Assembly: GCA_019118605.1 (NCBI GenBank)
Contig: DWYP01000044.1
Coordinates: 1 to 64,000, forward strand
Direction of reading: 5' to 3'
DNA from: Candidatus Alistipes faecavium
GTDB taxonomy: Bacteria > Bacteroidota > Bacteroidia > Bacteroidales > Rikenellaceae
Length of the DNA stretch: 64,000 bases
Part shown: positions 6,025-13,786 of the stretch, piece by piece
Position numbering within the stretch: position 1 is the first letter of the stretch
How the letters are laid out: each line of letters opens with the position of its first letter
The notes under the pieces: generated by a model
Databases searched by the model: none
Seen by the model: the letters and a program-made list of their open reading frames with translations, nothing else
Told to the model about the DNA's origin: nothing
Position numbers and translations under genes: made by a program

Positions 6025-8364
6025 CTTGCGACCCATCAGCGGTCCCCAGACATTCATCGAGTTGAAATGGTAGTCGTAGGGATTCTGCGCATTCAGGATC
6101 GGGTCCTTCTGCATGTAGTCGGCGATGTTCTCGCAGCCCACGTAGATGTCGAACTTCCCGACCTTGCGGCTCACCTGCGCGTAGAACATCGGGTAACGCG
6201 GCGAATAGTAGCTGTCCTCGAGGTTGCCCGTCTGCGAAGGAATACGCGCACGGCCGTTGAGCTGCGCCGTGGCGTCGAAGACCCAGCGGCGGAACTTCGT
6301 GGCATACTGGATGTTGAGAAGCGTCTTGTACTCGCTCACCAGCGGCCGCTCGACACGCGCCGACGATCCGTCGGCACGGCGGATGGTCATCTCGCTGTCC
6401 GTATAGCGGAACGTGGCGAAGATGTCCAGCCGCTCAACGGGCGACCACGAGAAGTCGACCTGGTAGGTGTCGGTGAACGAGCGTCCGTCGGTGTCGTAGA
6501 AGACGATGCGGTCGGCGAACATCTCCTGGTCGGTGACCACCGAGTTGTAGAACTGCGTGCGGAAGTAGTCGAAACTCAGCGTCGCGTCGTCGGGCTCCAC
6601 GAGACCGAAGGTCTGCGTGAGGCTCCCGCCCACCGTGAGGGCCTTCTCCATGCGGTCGATGTCGCTGAAATCCACGACCGTCAGCTGCCCGTCGCGGAAC
6701 GCCACGGGCTGGATCGCACGCCCGGTGGCCAGCACGCCGATGTTGTCGGTCAGCAGGTTCGTCGAGCGGTAGCCCAGGCCCGCCGAGGCACGGAGCGTCG
6801 TCGAGGGGGTGATGTTCCACTTCAAGTGCCCGCGGGGCGTGACGAAAAAGCGGTCGAAATAGCGGTTGTAGTCGCCGCGCAGGCCCGCAACGACCGAGAA
6901 CTTGTCCTTGATCGAATAGGTGTATTCGGCGTATGCCCCGGCCTCCTGCTCGTCGCGGTCGAGGTCGTAGTCGGCGGCAGCGAAGGCCTCGATCCACGGC
7001 GTGCGGTTGAGAAGCCCCTCGCGGTAGGAGTCCAGGTGGGCCTGCAGACCGACGATCAGCGACGAACGGTAGGTGAAGTAGTGGTTGTACATCAGATTCA
7101 ACGCCAGGGAGTTCTGGTTCCCGTCGTAGTCGTTGAGCCCGAAGTAGGCCTCCTCGCTGAAGTGGTCGAAGTCGGCGACGAACGCCAGGTTCGAACGCAT
7201 CTCGTCCTGCTCGTCGGCATCGTAGACGGCCGGACCCACGGGCATGCCGATCTTGAAGTAGCCGTTGGCGTTGCGGTTGCGGATGTGCGAGCCGTAGAGG
7301 GGCATCGTCTCCCCGGTCTGCTCCCAGTCCCAGTCGCGCGTCATCGCCTCGCGCATGGCCGCGGTATTCTTGTAGTCGAGCATGCCGCCCAGGCGGTTCT
7401 CCTGCACGAACTTCCAGCCCCAGCGGATCTGCGTGCCGTTGTCGGCGGCATAGAGCCATTTGTTGGCCACGTTGATCTGATCCGAGAGCGGAAGGTCGCG
7501 GAAGCCGTCGTCGTTGTGGTCCATCTTGCGCACGTCGGTGTCCATCGAACCGTGGAGCAGGATGACGCTCGAGAGCTTCTTGTCACGGCTCACCGGGAAG
7601 GCCGACGAGAGGTTCACCTCGGGGCGGAGCTCGTCGTCGAGGTAGAGGTTCAGGAAGAGCCGCTCGTCGTCGGTAGGCTTGCGGTGCTCGAGGTTGATCT
7701 GTCCGGTGATGGCCTCGTGTCCGGCGGTAACCGACGCCACGCCCTTCGACACCTGGATCGAGTTGAGCCACATGCCCGGCGTATAGCTCAGTCCGTAGGG
7801 GGAGCTCAGGCCCCGCATGATCGGGCGGTTCTCGTCGAGGATCTGCGTGTAGGTGCCGGCAAGTCCCAGCATCTTGATCTGACGTGCCCCGGAGATGGCG
7901 TCGCTGTAGCCCACGGTTACCGACGCGGAGTTCTCGAACGATTCGGCGAGGTTGCAGCAGGCCATTTTGCAGAGTCCCGCGAAGGAGATCATCTCGCCCT
8001 TGACGATGCCGTCGCGCTTGACGAAGTTGCCGCTCATGGCGCCCTCGACGACGACATCCTCGAGCGCAACCCCTTCGGCGCGCAGGGCGAATTCGGCGCG
8101 CGCGGCGCCGCTCTCCACGCGGAGCGTGTCGTTGACATAGCCCAGGTAGGAGGCCACGAGGAGGTCGTAGCCCTTGACGCGGTGTACGAGGAATGCGCCC
8201 TCGGCATCGGTGCTGGCACCGATGGTCGTACCGGCCCAGTAGACCGAAGCCCCGACGAGCGGCTGGTTGTCGGCGTCGCGCACCACACCGCGCAGGTCCT
8301 GTGCACGAAGCGCTCCGCACCCCACGAGTGCGGAGGATAACATGAAGAGTTTCAGAATTTTCAT
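5992..8364 (-). CDS. TonB-dependent outer-membrane receptor
   Basis: A 790-residue outer-membrane transporter that would move a ligand into the periplasm using TonB/ExbBD energy. After a signal peptide (MKILKLFMLSSALVGCGALRAQ) comes a carboxypeptidase-regulatory-like domain (about residues 23-105, DLRGVVRDADNQPLVGASV), a plug domain (about 115-235, containing ARQIKMLGLAGTYTQILDEN and GQINLEHRKP), and a beta-barrel to the C-terminus, which ends with an aromatic (GMRLNIY). The plug has a nearby CKMACCN cluster. There is no SusD partner, so it is not a glycan SusC. Its neighbours, an HMA protein downstream and a Cys-rich secreted protein upstream, suggest metal or metal-complex uptake; this is inference. 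Confidence 0.9.
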   Translation of the reverse strand: MKILKLFMLSSALVGCGALRAQDLRGVVRDADNQPLVGASVYWAGTTIGASTDAEGAFLVHRVKGYDLLVASYLGYVNDTLRVESGAARAEFALRAEGVALEDVVVEGAMSGNFVKRDGIVKGEMISFAGLCKMACCNLAESFENSASVTVGYSDAISGARQIKMLGLAGTYTQILDENRPIMRGLSSPYGLSYTPGMWLNSIQVSKGVASVTAGHEAITGQINLEHRKPTDDERLFLNLYLDDELRPEVNLSSAFPVSRDKKLSSVILLHGSMDTDVRKMDHNDDGFRDLPLSDQINVANKWLYAADNGTQIRWGWKFVQENRLGGMLDYKNTAAMREAMTRDWDWEQTGETMPLYGSHIRNRNANGYFKIGMPVGPAVYDADEQDEMRSNLAFVADFDHFSEEAYFGLNDYDGNQNSLALNLMYNHYFTYRSSLIVGLQAHLDSYREGLLNRTPWIEAFAAADYDLDRDEQEAGAYAEYTYSIKDKFSVVAGLRGDYNRYFDRFFVTPRGHLKWNITPSTTLRASAGLGYRSTNLLTDNIGVLATGRAIQPVAFRDGQLTVVDFSDIDRMEKALTVGGSLTQTFGLVEPDDATLSFDYFRTQFYNSVVTDQEMFADRIVFYDTDGRSFTDTYQVDFSWSPVERLDIFATFRYTDSEMTIRRADGSSARVERPLVSEYKTLLNIQYATKFRRWVFDATAQLNGRARIPSQTGNLEDSYYSPRYPMFYAQVSRKVGKFDIYVGCENIADYMQKDPILNAQNPYDYHFNSMNVWGPLMGRKFYIGMRLNIY

Positions 8365-8380
8365 TGGTATTCCGTCATTT

Positions 8381-8440
8381 GGTATAAAACTGATTGCAGA
8401 CCGCGGCGCATGGCTGCGGTCTCGAAGCGGGTTTTATACC
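8381..8440. repeat. Interrupted palindrome between the Cys-rich gene and the TonB gene
   Basis: GGTATAAAAC (8381-8390) and GTTTTATACC (8431-8440) are exact inverses. Inside them AGACCGC (8398-8404) and GCGGTCT (8415-8421) form a second stem. The right arm overlaps the stop codon of the upstream gene, and the left arm lies 17 bases before the TonB start, so the transcript between the two genes can fold into one long hairpin. Confidence 0.75.
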
Positions 8441-8865
8441 AGGACGGGAGGGGCGCGGAGTCCCACGGCCTCGCGGACGCCTTCCAGCGGAACGGGGTCG
8501 CGCCGCGGGGCGGGAGAGCGGCGCAGGGCCGGGACATGGGCCGGACACGGGCATTCGGCCGCCATCGAGGGCGGAAGAAGGTATACGGCGCAACGGACGT
8601 ATTTCTCGCTGTCGTCGGAGTGCGACGAGGTGTAGAGTACGATTTCGGTCGAATGGTGGAAGCTGCAGCACGGGGCGCGCAGGTCGCTGTCGGCAGGCTG
8701 CGTATGGGACGGGAGCTGGCAGTGCCGGCAGCAGAGGTGCTGCTGCTCGGTGCGGGCCCGCATCGCCACGCATTTGCACGTCACGGAGGCCACGGCGGGT
8801 GCCACCGTGGCGAAAAGGTATGCTGCAAGCAGCAGCAGCGATATGACGAATCGTCGGGTTTTCAT
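8434..8865 (-). CDS. Cys/His-rich secreted protein (HYC_CC_PP-like)
   Basis: A 143-residue protein with a signal peptide (MKTRRFVISLLLLAAYLFATVAPAVA). The mature part is rich in cysteine and histidine: TCKCVAMRA, LCCRHCQL, APCCSFHHS, and later CAVYLLPP and AECPCPAH. The pattern CKC, CC-x-HC, CC-x-x-HH resembles the small Bacteroidetes family named HYC_CC_PP, which is commonly found beside TonB receptors and HMA proteins; the assignment is from motif pattern only. A longer upstream extension of this frame exists but the ATG at 8865 gives a clean signal peptide. It is probably the first gene of the cluster with the TonB receptor and HMA protein. The Cys/His clusters suggest metal binding in the envelope. 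Confidence 0.7.
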   Translation of the reverse strand: MKTRRFVISLLLLAAYLFATVAPAVASVTCKCVAMRARTEQQHLCCRHCQLPSHTQPADSDLRAPCCSFHHSTEIVLYTSSHSDDSEKYVRCAVYLLPPSMAAECPCPAHVPALRRSPAPRRDPVPLEGVREAVGLRAPPVLV

Positions 8866-8994
8866 CTCTGCTTCGGAGCCGCCGGATGCTGCCGCGGGCC
8901 GATGTCGCCCCGGGGGTTCCGCATATGGCATGGCGGGCGCCCCGCCCGCCGGACGCAAATATATGAAAAATTCTCCAATCCGCCCAATTTTTTC

Positions 8995-9002
8995 TACCTT
9001 TG
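8995..9002 (+). promoter_or_regulatory. -7 promoter element of recQ, very close to the ATG
   Basis: TACCTTTG matches TAnnTTTG exactly and ends five bases before the ATG at 9008. No good TTTG is present at the -33 spacing. Transcription would start at or within a base or two of the ATG. Confidence 0.55.
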
Positions 9003-9007
9003 TGAAT

Positions 9008-10969
9008 ATGGAAACCGCACAGGACAAGATTTTCGAAACCCTCCGCCGATACTGGGGATTCAACGCCTTCCGCCCGGCACAGGAGCGGATCATCCGTGCG
9101 GTGCTCGACGGACGCGACACCCTGGCCCTGATGCCCACCGGCGGCGGGAAGTCGCTCACCTACCAGATCCCCGGGCTCGTGCGCGAGGGAATCTGTCTGG
9201 TCGTCACACCCCTCATCGCCCTGATGAAGGATCAGGTCGACAGGCTCCGCGCCCGCGGCATCCGCGCCGTGGCAATCCATTCGGGGCTCTCCCCGCGGCA
9301 GATCGACATCGCCCTCGACAATTGCGTATACGGCGACGTGAAATTCCTCTACGTGGCCCCCGAGCGGCTCGCTACGGAGGTCTTCCGCCTGCGCGTCCGC
9401 AGGATGAACGTCTCGCTGCTGGCCGTCGACGAGGCCCACTGCATCTCGCAGTGGGGATACGACTTCCGGCCCTCGTACCTGCGCATCGCCGAACTGCGCG
9501 AACACATCCCCGATGTCCCGGTGCTGGCGCTCACCGCCTCGGCCACGCCGAAGGTCGCCCAGGACATCATGTACCACCTGCACTTCGCCGAACCCCATAT
9601 CATCCGCAGCAGCTTCGCACGCCCCAACCTCTCGTACAGCGTCCGCCGCACCGACGACAAGAACGGGCAGCTGCTGCGTCTGGTGCGCAACGTCCCCGGC
9701 TCGGGAATCGTCTACATGCGCACGCGCGAGGGCACGGAGCAGGTCGCAGACTTCCTCCAGCGGGAGGGCATTACGGCCGCAGCCTACCACGGCGGGCTCG
9801 GGCATGCCGAACGGTCGCTGCGACAGGAAGAGTGGCTCGCGGGAAAAACGCGCGTGATGGTGGCCACGAACGCATTCGGCATGGGCATCGACAAGGCCGA
9901 CGTGCGCTTCGTCGTGCATTACGCCCTGTGCGACTCGCTGGAGAGCTACTATCAGGAGGCCGGGCGTGCAGGGCGCGACGGCCTGCGCGCCTATGCCCTG
10001 CTGCTGGTCGCCTCCGACGACAGCGACCGCATCCGCCGCCGCTTCGACCAGGAGTTCCCGCCCCTGGAGAAGGTCAAGGAGATCTACGAATCGGTATGCT
10101 CCTACCTGCAGGTCGGAATCGGCGACGGCGGAGGAGCCTCGTTCCTGTTCAACATCCACGACTTCTGCGCCCGCTTCAAACTCTACTCCGGGACGGTGCA
10201 GAGCGCCCTGAAGCTCCTGCAGCAGAACGGATACCTCACGCTCACCGACGCCCAGGACAACCCCGCGCGGGTGATGTTCTGCGTCAGCCGCGACGACCTC
10301 TACCGCCTGCGGCTCAAGCGCGACGAACTCGACCCCTTCATCCGCACGCTGCTGCGCCTCTACAACGGCGTCTTCACCGACTTCCGGCCCATCGACGAGG
10401 GGGAGCTCGCCACATGGAGCGGCTATACGGTCGAGAAGGTCAAGGAGCTGCTCAAGAGGCTGTGGCAGCTGCGCGTGATCCGCTACATCCCCTCGAACCG
10501 CTCGCCGATCCTCTACCTGAACGAGGAGCGTCTGCCCCGGGAGGATCTCTACATCGCCCCGGAGACCTACCGCCGCCGCAAGGAGCTCATGCACGAGCGC
10601 TTCGAGCAGATGATCGCCTATGCCGCCAACGCTTCGCAGTGCCGCAGCGCCGCGCTGCAGCGCTACTTCGGCGAGGAGGAGCCCGTCCCGTGCGGGATCT
10701 GCGACGTCTGCCTGGCCCGCAGGCGCGCGGCGAAAGCCGGAGCCGCCGCGGCTCCCGCGGCTCCCGGCGACGGGGATCCGCTGCGCAGGGAGTTGCTGCA
10801 AAGGCTTGCCGACGGGCCCCTCGAACCGCGCGATCTGGCCCTCGACACCGCGGGATCCCCCGAGCGGATCGCCGCCCTGCTGCGCCGTCTGCTCGACGAA
10901 GGCACCCTCCGCACACGGCCCGACGGCCGTATCGAACGCACGGATTCAGCGGCCCCGGGTGCAAAATAG
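9008..10969 (+). CDS. recQ: RecQ-family ATP-dependent DNA helicase (short form)
   Basis: A 653-residue 3'-5' DNA helicase used in recombination repair and fork restart. Helicase motifs are in order: motif 0 YWGFNAFRPAQ, Walker A TGGGKS (residues 44-49), DEAH box DEAHCISQWGYDFRP (from residue 141), motif III LTASATPKV, and motif VI YYQEAGRAGRDG. The RecQ zinc-binding cysteines follow (QCRSAALQRYFGEEEPVPCGICDVC). After an Ala-rich linker the protein ends in what looks like a winged helix (about residues 575-640) and has no HRDC domain. The start is set at METAQDK because a -7 element lies immediately before it. A second, longer RecQ is encoded at 60301-62493. Confidence 0.9.
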   Translation: METAQDKIFETLRRYWGFNAFRPAQERIIRAVLDGRDTLALMPTGGGKSLTYQIPGLVREGICLVVTPLIALMKDQVDRLRARGIRAVAIHSGLSPRQIDIALDNCVYGDVKFLYVAPERLATEVFRLRVRRMNVSLLAVDEAHCISQWGYDFRPSYLRIAELREHIPDVPVLALTASATPKVAQDIMYHLHFAEPHIIRSSFARPNLSYSVRRTDDKNGQLLRLVRNVPGSGIVYMRTREGTEQVADFLQREGITAAAYHGGLGHAERSLRQEEWLAGKTRVMVATNAFGMGIDKADVRFVVHYALCDSLESYYQEAGRAGRDGLRAYALLLVASDDSDRIRRRFDQEFPPLEKVKEIYESVCSYLQVGIGDGGGASFLFNIHDFCARFKLYSGTVQSALKLLQQNGYLTLTDAQDNPARVMFCVSRDDLYRLRLKRDELDPFIRTLLRLYNGVFTDFRPIDEGELATWSGYTVEKVKELLKRLWQLRVIRYIPSNRSPILYLNEERLPREDLYIAPETYRRRKELMHERFEQMIAYAANASQCRSAALQRYFGEEEPVPCGICDVCLARRRAAKAGAAAAPAAPGDGDPLRRELLQRLADGPLEPRDLALDTAGSPERIAALLRRLLDEGTLRTRPDGRIERTDSAAPGAK

Positions 10970-11004
10970 TCGGACTGCGGCGGGGGATTCTGAAACTTTT
11001 TGCG

Positions 11005-11012
11005 TAATTTTG
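11005..11012 (+). promoter_or_regulatory. Possible -7 element before the exonuclease gene
   Basis: TAATTTTG matches TAnnTTTG and lies 18 bases before the ATG at 11031. No matching TTTG is present at the usual upstream spacing. Confidence 0.4.
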
Positions 11013-11030
11013 CGGGAACAACATCCCCGG

Positions 11031-11639
11031 ATGACGACCACCAATTCATTCATAGACAAAATCAGCAACGAGCAGACCGCTCAGCTCCCGGCCATCGAAT
11101 TCCGGGGCGAAATCCGCATCGTCGACAACGAGCGCGACATCGCCGCGGCCTGCAAGCGTCTCGCCGAGGAGCCCGTCATCGGGTTCGACACCGAGACACG
11201 CCCCTCGTTCCGCCCGGGCGTGACGTTCCGCGTCTCGCTGCTCCAGCTCTCCACACCGGAGGTCTGCTACCTCTTCCGGCTCAACAAGATTCCTCTTGCG
11301 AAGCCCATCCTGCAGCTGCTCGAAAACGCCCGGGTGCTGAAGATCGGCGCCGACGTCGCCGGCGACCTGCGCTCGCTGCGCCAGATCCGCCACTTCCGCG
11401 ACGAGGGGTTCGTCGACCTGCAGGCCATCGCCCCGCAATGGGGCATCGAGGAGAAGAGCCTGCGCAAACTCTCGGCCATCGTCCTCGGACAAAGGGTCTC
11501 CAAGGCCCAGCGCCTGAGCAACTGGGAAGCCGCGACGCTCACCGACAAGCAGCGCATCTACGCCGCAACCGACGCCTGGGTCTGCATCCGCATCTACGAC
11601 AAACTGCTGCACACGCCGAAAAAAAAGAAACGCCCATGA
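11031..11639 (+). CDS. 3'-5' exonuclease, RNase D-like DEDD family
   Basis: A 202-residue single-domain DEDD exonuclease. Motif I is GFDTETRPSF, with the metal-binding Asp53 and Glu55. Motif II is probably VLKIGADVAGDLRSL (ALKIxxDxxxD in the family), and motif III AATDAWVCIRIYDKL carries the last Asp with Tyr/Ala spacing like RNase D and the WRN exonuclease. It lacks the HRDC domains of full RNase D, so it is the short form common in Bacteroidetes. It may trim RNA 3' ends or process DNA; the substrate is unproven. Its stop overlaps the next start (ATGA at 11636-11639). It lies downstream of recQ. Confidence 0.85.
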   Translation: MTTTNSFIDKISNEQTAQLPAIEFRGEIRIVDNERDIAAACKRLAEEPVIGFDTETRPSFRPGVTFRVSLLQLSTPEVCYLFRLNKIPLAKPILQLLENARVLKIGADVAGDLRSLRQIRHFRDEGFVDLQAIAPQWGIEEKSLRKLSAIVLGQRVSKAQRLSNWEAATLTDKQRIYAATDAWVCIRIYDKLLHTPKKKKRP

Positions 11640-12835
11640 TACCGCAAATCGTTCTGCGCAAAGGAAAGGAGGAGTCGCTCCTGCGCCGCCATCCGTGGAT
11701 CTTCTCCGGAGCCATCGACCACATCCGCGCCGAAGAGGAGGAGGACTTCGCCGAAGGTGCCCTGGTCGAGGTCTACACCCATCAGGGCGAGTTCATCGCC
11801 CAGGGGCACTATCAGGCCGGATCGATCGCCGTGCGCGTGCTTTCGTTCGAGCGCGGGCCGATCGACCAGGCGTGGTGGAACCGCCGCATCGCCGTGGCAT
11901 ACGACATCCGCCGCACGCTCCGACTCACGGACAACCCCCGGACAACCTGCTACCGCCTCGTGCACGGCGAAGGCGACGCCCTGCCCGGGCTGGTGGTCGA
12001 CATCTACGGATCGACGGCCGTCGTGCAGTGCCACTCGGTGGGCATGTACCGCGCACGGATGGAGATCGCACAGGCACTGCACGAAGTGTACGGAGACCGC
12101 CTGACGTCCATCTACGACAAGTCGTCGCAGACGCTCCCCTACAAGGCCCATGTCGGGGCCGTGGACGGGTATCTGCGGGGGCATGCCGAAAACCCCGCGC
12201 AGGAGGTGCTCGAAAACGGCGAACGCTTCCTGGTAAACTGGGAGGAGGGGCAGAAGACCGGGTTCTTCCTCGACCAGCGCGAAAACCGCGAGCTCGTGAA
12301 GCGCTATGCCGCGGGCCGCACGGTGCTCAACACCTTCTGCTACACCGGAGGGTTTTCGGTCTACGCCCTTGCAGGCGGGGCCCGGGAGGTCTGCTCGGTA
12401 GACTCCTCGGAGCGTGCCGTGGCCCTGGCCTCGGAGAACATGCGGCTCAACTTCCCCGACACGGACGCTCACACGGAGGTCGTGGCCGACGCCGTGGAGT
12501 ACCTGCGCGAGATCGGCGACCGCTACGACCTGATCATCCTCGACCCCCCGGCCTTCGCCAAGCACCACAAAGTCCTCGGGAACGCCATGCAGGGATACAA
12601 GAGGCTGAATGCCCGGGCGCTGTCGCAGATCCGCCCCGGCGGCATCCTCTTCACCTTCTCCTGCTCGCAGGCCGTATCGCGGGAGCTCTTCCGCACGACG
12701 GTATTCTCCGCCGCAGCAATCGCCGGGCGCAAAGTCCGCATCCTGCACCAGCTTTCGCAGCCCGCCGACCACCCGATCAACATCTACCACCCCGAGGGCG
12801 AATACCTCAAGGGACTGGTACTCTACGTCGAATAA
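11636..12835 (+). CDS. Class I rRNA cytosine-C5 methyltransferase, RlmI-like
   Basis: A 399-residue SAM-dependent methyltransferase of the RlmI (YccW) family, which makes m5C in 23S rRNA. The N-terminus (residues 1-75) is a PUA-type RNA-binding domain: LRKGKEESLLRRHPWIFSGAI, then EGALVEVYTHQGEFIAQG. A central EEHEA-like segment follows. The Rossmann methyltransferase domain carries TVLNTFCYTGGFSVYALAGG (SAM binding), CSVDSSERAV, and the catalytic-region motif LIILDPPAFAK. The Cys in FTFSCSQAV fits the catalytic nucleophile position. It overlaps the exonuclease gene by four bases. The exact target base is inferred from the family. Confidence 0.88.
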   Translation: MIPQIVLRKGKEESLLRRHPWIFSGAIDHIRAEEEEDFAEGALVEVYTHQGEFIAQGHYQAGSIAVRVLSFERGPIDQAWWNRRIAVAYDIRRTLRLTDNPRTTCYRLVHGEGDALPGLVVDIYGSTAVVQCHSVGMYRARMEIAQALHEVYGDRLTSIYDKSSQTLPYKAHVGAVDGYLRGHAENPAQEVLENGERFLVNWEEGQKTGFFLDQRENRELVKRYAAGRTVLNTFCYTGGFSVYALAGGAREVCSVDSSERAVALASENMRLNFPDTDAHTEVVADAVEYLREIGDRYDLIILDPPAFAKHHKVLGNAMQGYKRLNARALSQIRPGGILFTFSCSQAVSRELFRTTVFSAAAIAGRKVRILHQLSQPADHPINIYHPEGEYLKGLVLYVE

Positions 12836-12848
12836 AACCCGAAAAACC

Positions 12849-13694
12849 ATGAAACGACTGCTGACCACTACCCTGCTCGCACTCGCGACCGCCGCAACAG
12901 CCGCCGCGCAGAGCCGCATCGAGACCTTCACGCTCCACAGCGAAATCCTCAACGCCGACAAGACCTGCACGGTCTACCTCCCCGACGGATACGACCGCTC
13001 GGAGCAGGACTATCCGGTGCTCTACCTGCTGCACGGAGCCAGCGACACCCACACCGCGTGGGTCGAGAAGGGGAACATGCGGCAGATCGCCGACGAGGCT
13101 TTCGCCGCAGGCACCGCCCGGGCGATGATCGTCGTGATGCCCGATGCTTCGGGCGAAGGGCCGAACCACACCGGACTGCACATGGGGTATTTCGACGTCC
13201 CCGGCTGGGAGTACGAACGCTTCTTCTTCGAGGAGTTCATGCCCGGCATCGAAAACCGCTACCGCATCCTCGCGGACAAGCAGCACCGCGCCATCTCGGG
13301 ACTTTCGATGGGCGGAGGCGGCACGGCGGCCTATGCCTTCCACCACCCCGAGCTCTTCAGCTCCGCCTGCCCGATGAGCGCGCTGCTGGACGACATCTCC
13401 GGATCGAATGATCCCGCCGACACCTTCCACCGCTCCGTGCGCGACAACTCTCCGGTGAGGATGCTCCGCGGAATGTCCGACGAACAGATCAAACCCCTGC
13501 GCACAGTCCGCTGGTGGGTCGACTGCGGCGACGACGACTTCCTCTGGCGCTGCAACGTCGACTTCTACACCCTGATGCGCGAGCGCAACATCCCGCTGCA
13601 GTACCGCATGCGCGACGGAGGACACACGTGGCGATACTGGCAGACCGTGCTGCCCGACGTGCTGACATTCGTGACGAACGGATTCGGCAAATAG
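12849..13694 (+). CDS. Secreted esterase, esterase-D / putative acyltransferase fold
   Basis: A 281-residue alpha/beta hydrolase with a signal peptide (MKRLLTTTLLALATAATAAAQ), so it acts in the periplasm or outside. The nucleophile elbow is GLSMGGGG with Ser153. The oxyanion region is YLLHGASDTHTAW. A Cys-Gly-Asp-Asp-Asp segment (WVDCGDDDFL) supplies the likely acid, and the final GGHTWRYW supplies the catalytic His. This order matches the esterase family that includes feruloyl and acetyl-xylan esterases and antigen 85. The substrate is not clear and no glycan-utilisation genes are nearby. It begins 13 bases after the methyltransferase stop and may be co-transcribed. A strong terminator follows. 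Confidence 0.88.
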   Translation: MKRLLTTTLLALATAATAAAQSRIETFTLHSEILNADKTCTVYLPDGYDRSEQDYPVLYLLHGASDTHTAWVEKGNMRQIADEAFAAGTARAMIVVMPDASGEGPNHTGLHMGYFDVPGWEYERFFFEEFMPGIENRYRILADKQHRAISGLSMGGGGTAAYAFHHPELFSSACPMSALLDDISGSNDPADTFHRSVRDNSPVRMLRGMSDEQIKPLRTVRWWVDCGDDDFLWRCNVDFYTLMRERNIPLQYRMRDGGHTWRYWQTVLPDVLTFVTNGFGK

Positions 13695-13731
13695 CCCCGC
13701 GACAGCGGAGCGGCAAAATCTCCCGGACACG

Positions 13732-13769
13732 AAAAAACTCCTTCCGCATGATGCGGAAGGAGTTTTTTT
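13732..13769. terminator. Bidirectional terminator between esterase and yidC
   Basis: AAAAAACTCCTTCCGCAT (13732-13749) is an inverse of ATGCGGAAGGAGTTTTTT (13751-13768), with one base between. The A-tract and T-tract serve both convergent genes. Confidence 0.95.
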
Positions 13770-13786
13770 CATCGCGGAGGCGCCGC

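Noticed and set aside
5911..8340. An 809-codon open frame on the plus strand opposite the TonB receptor gene
   Set aside because: It mirrors the codon pattern of the real gene in GC-rich DNA, has His/Arg/Val-rich composition with no domain, and the minus strand encodes a full TonB receptor.
8866..9159. N-terminal extension of the Cys-rich protein to 241 residues
   Set aside because: The added part starts at GTG inside the recQ gene, has no conserved features, and would bury the signal peptide.
8375..11007. Long open frames on both strands over recQ (808 and 865 codons)
   Set aside because: They run through recQ in other frames, are Arg/Ala/Pro-rich, and show no family motif.
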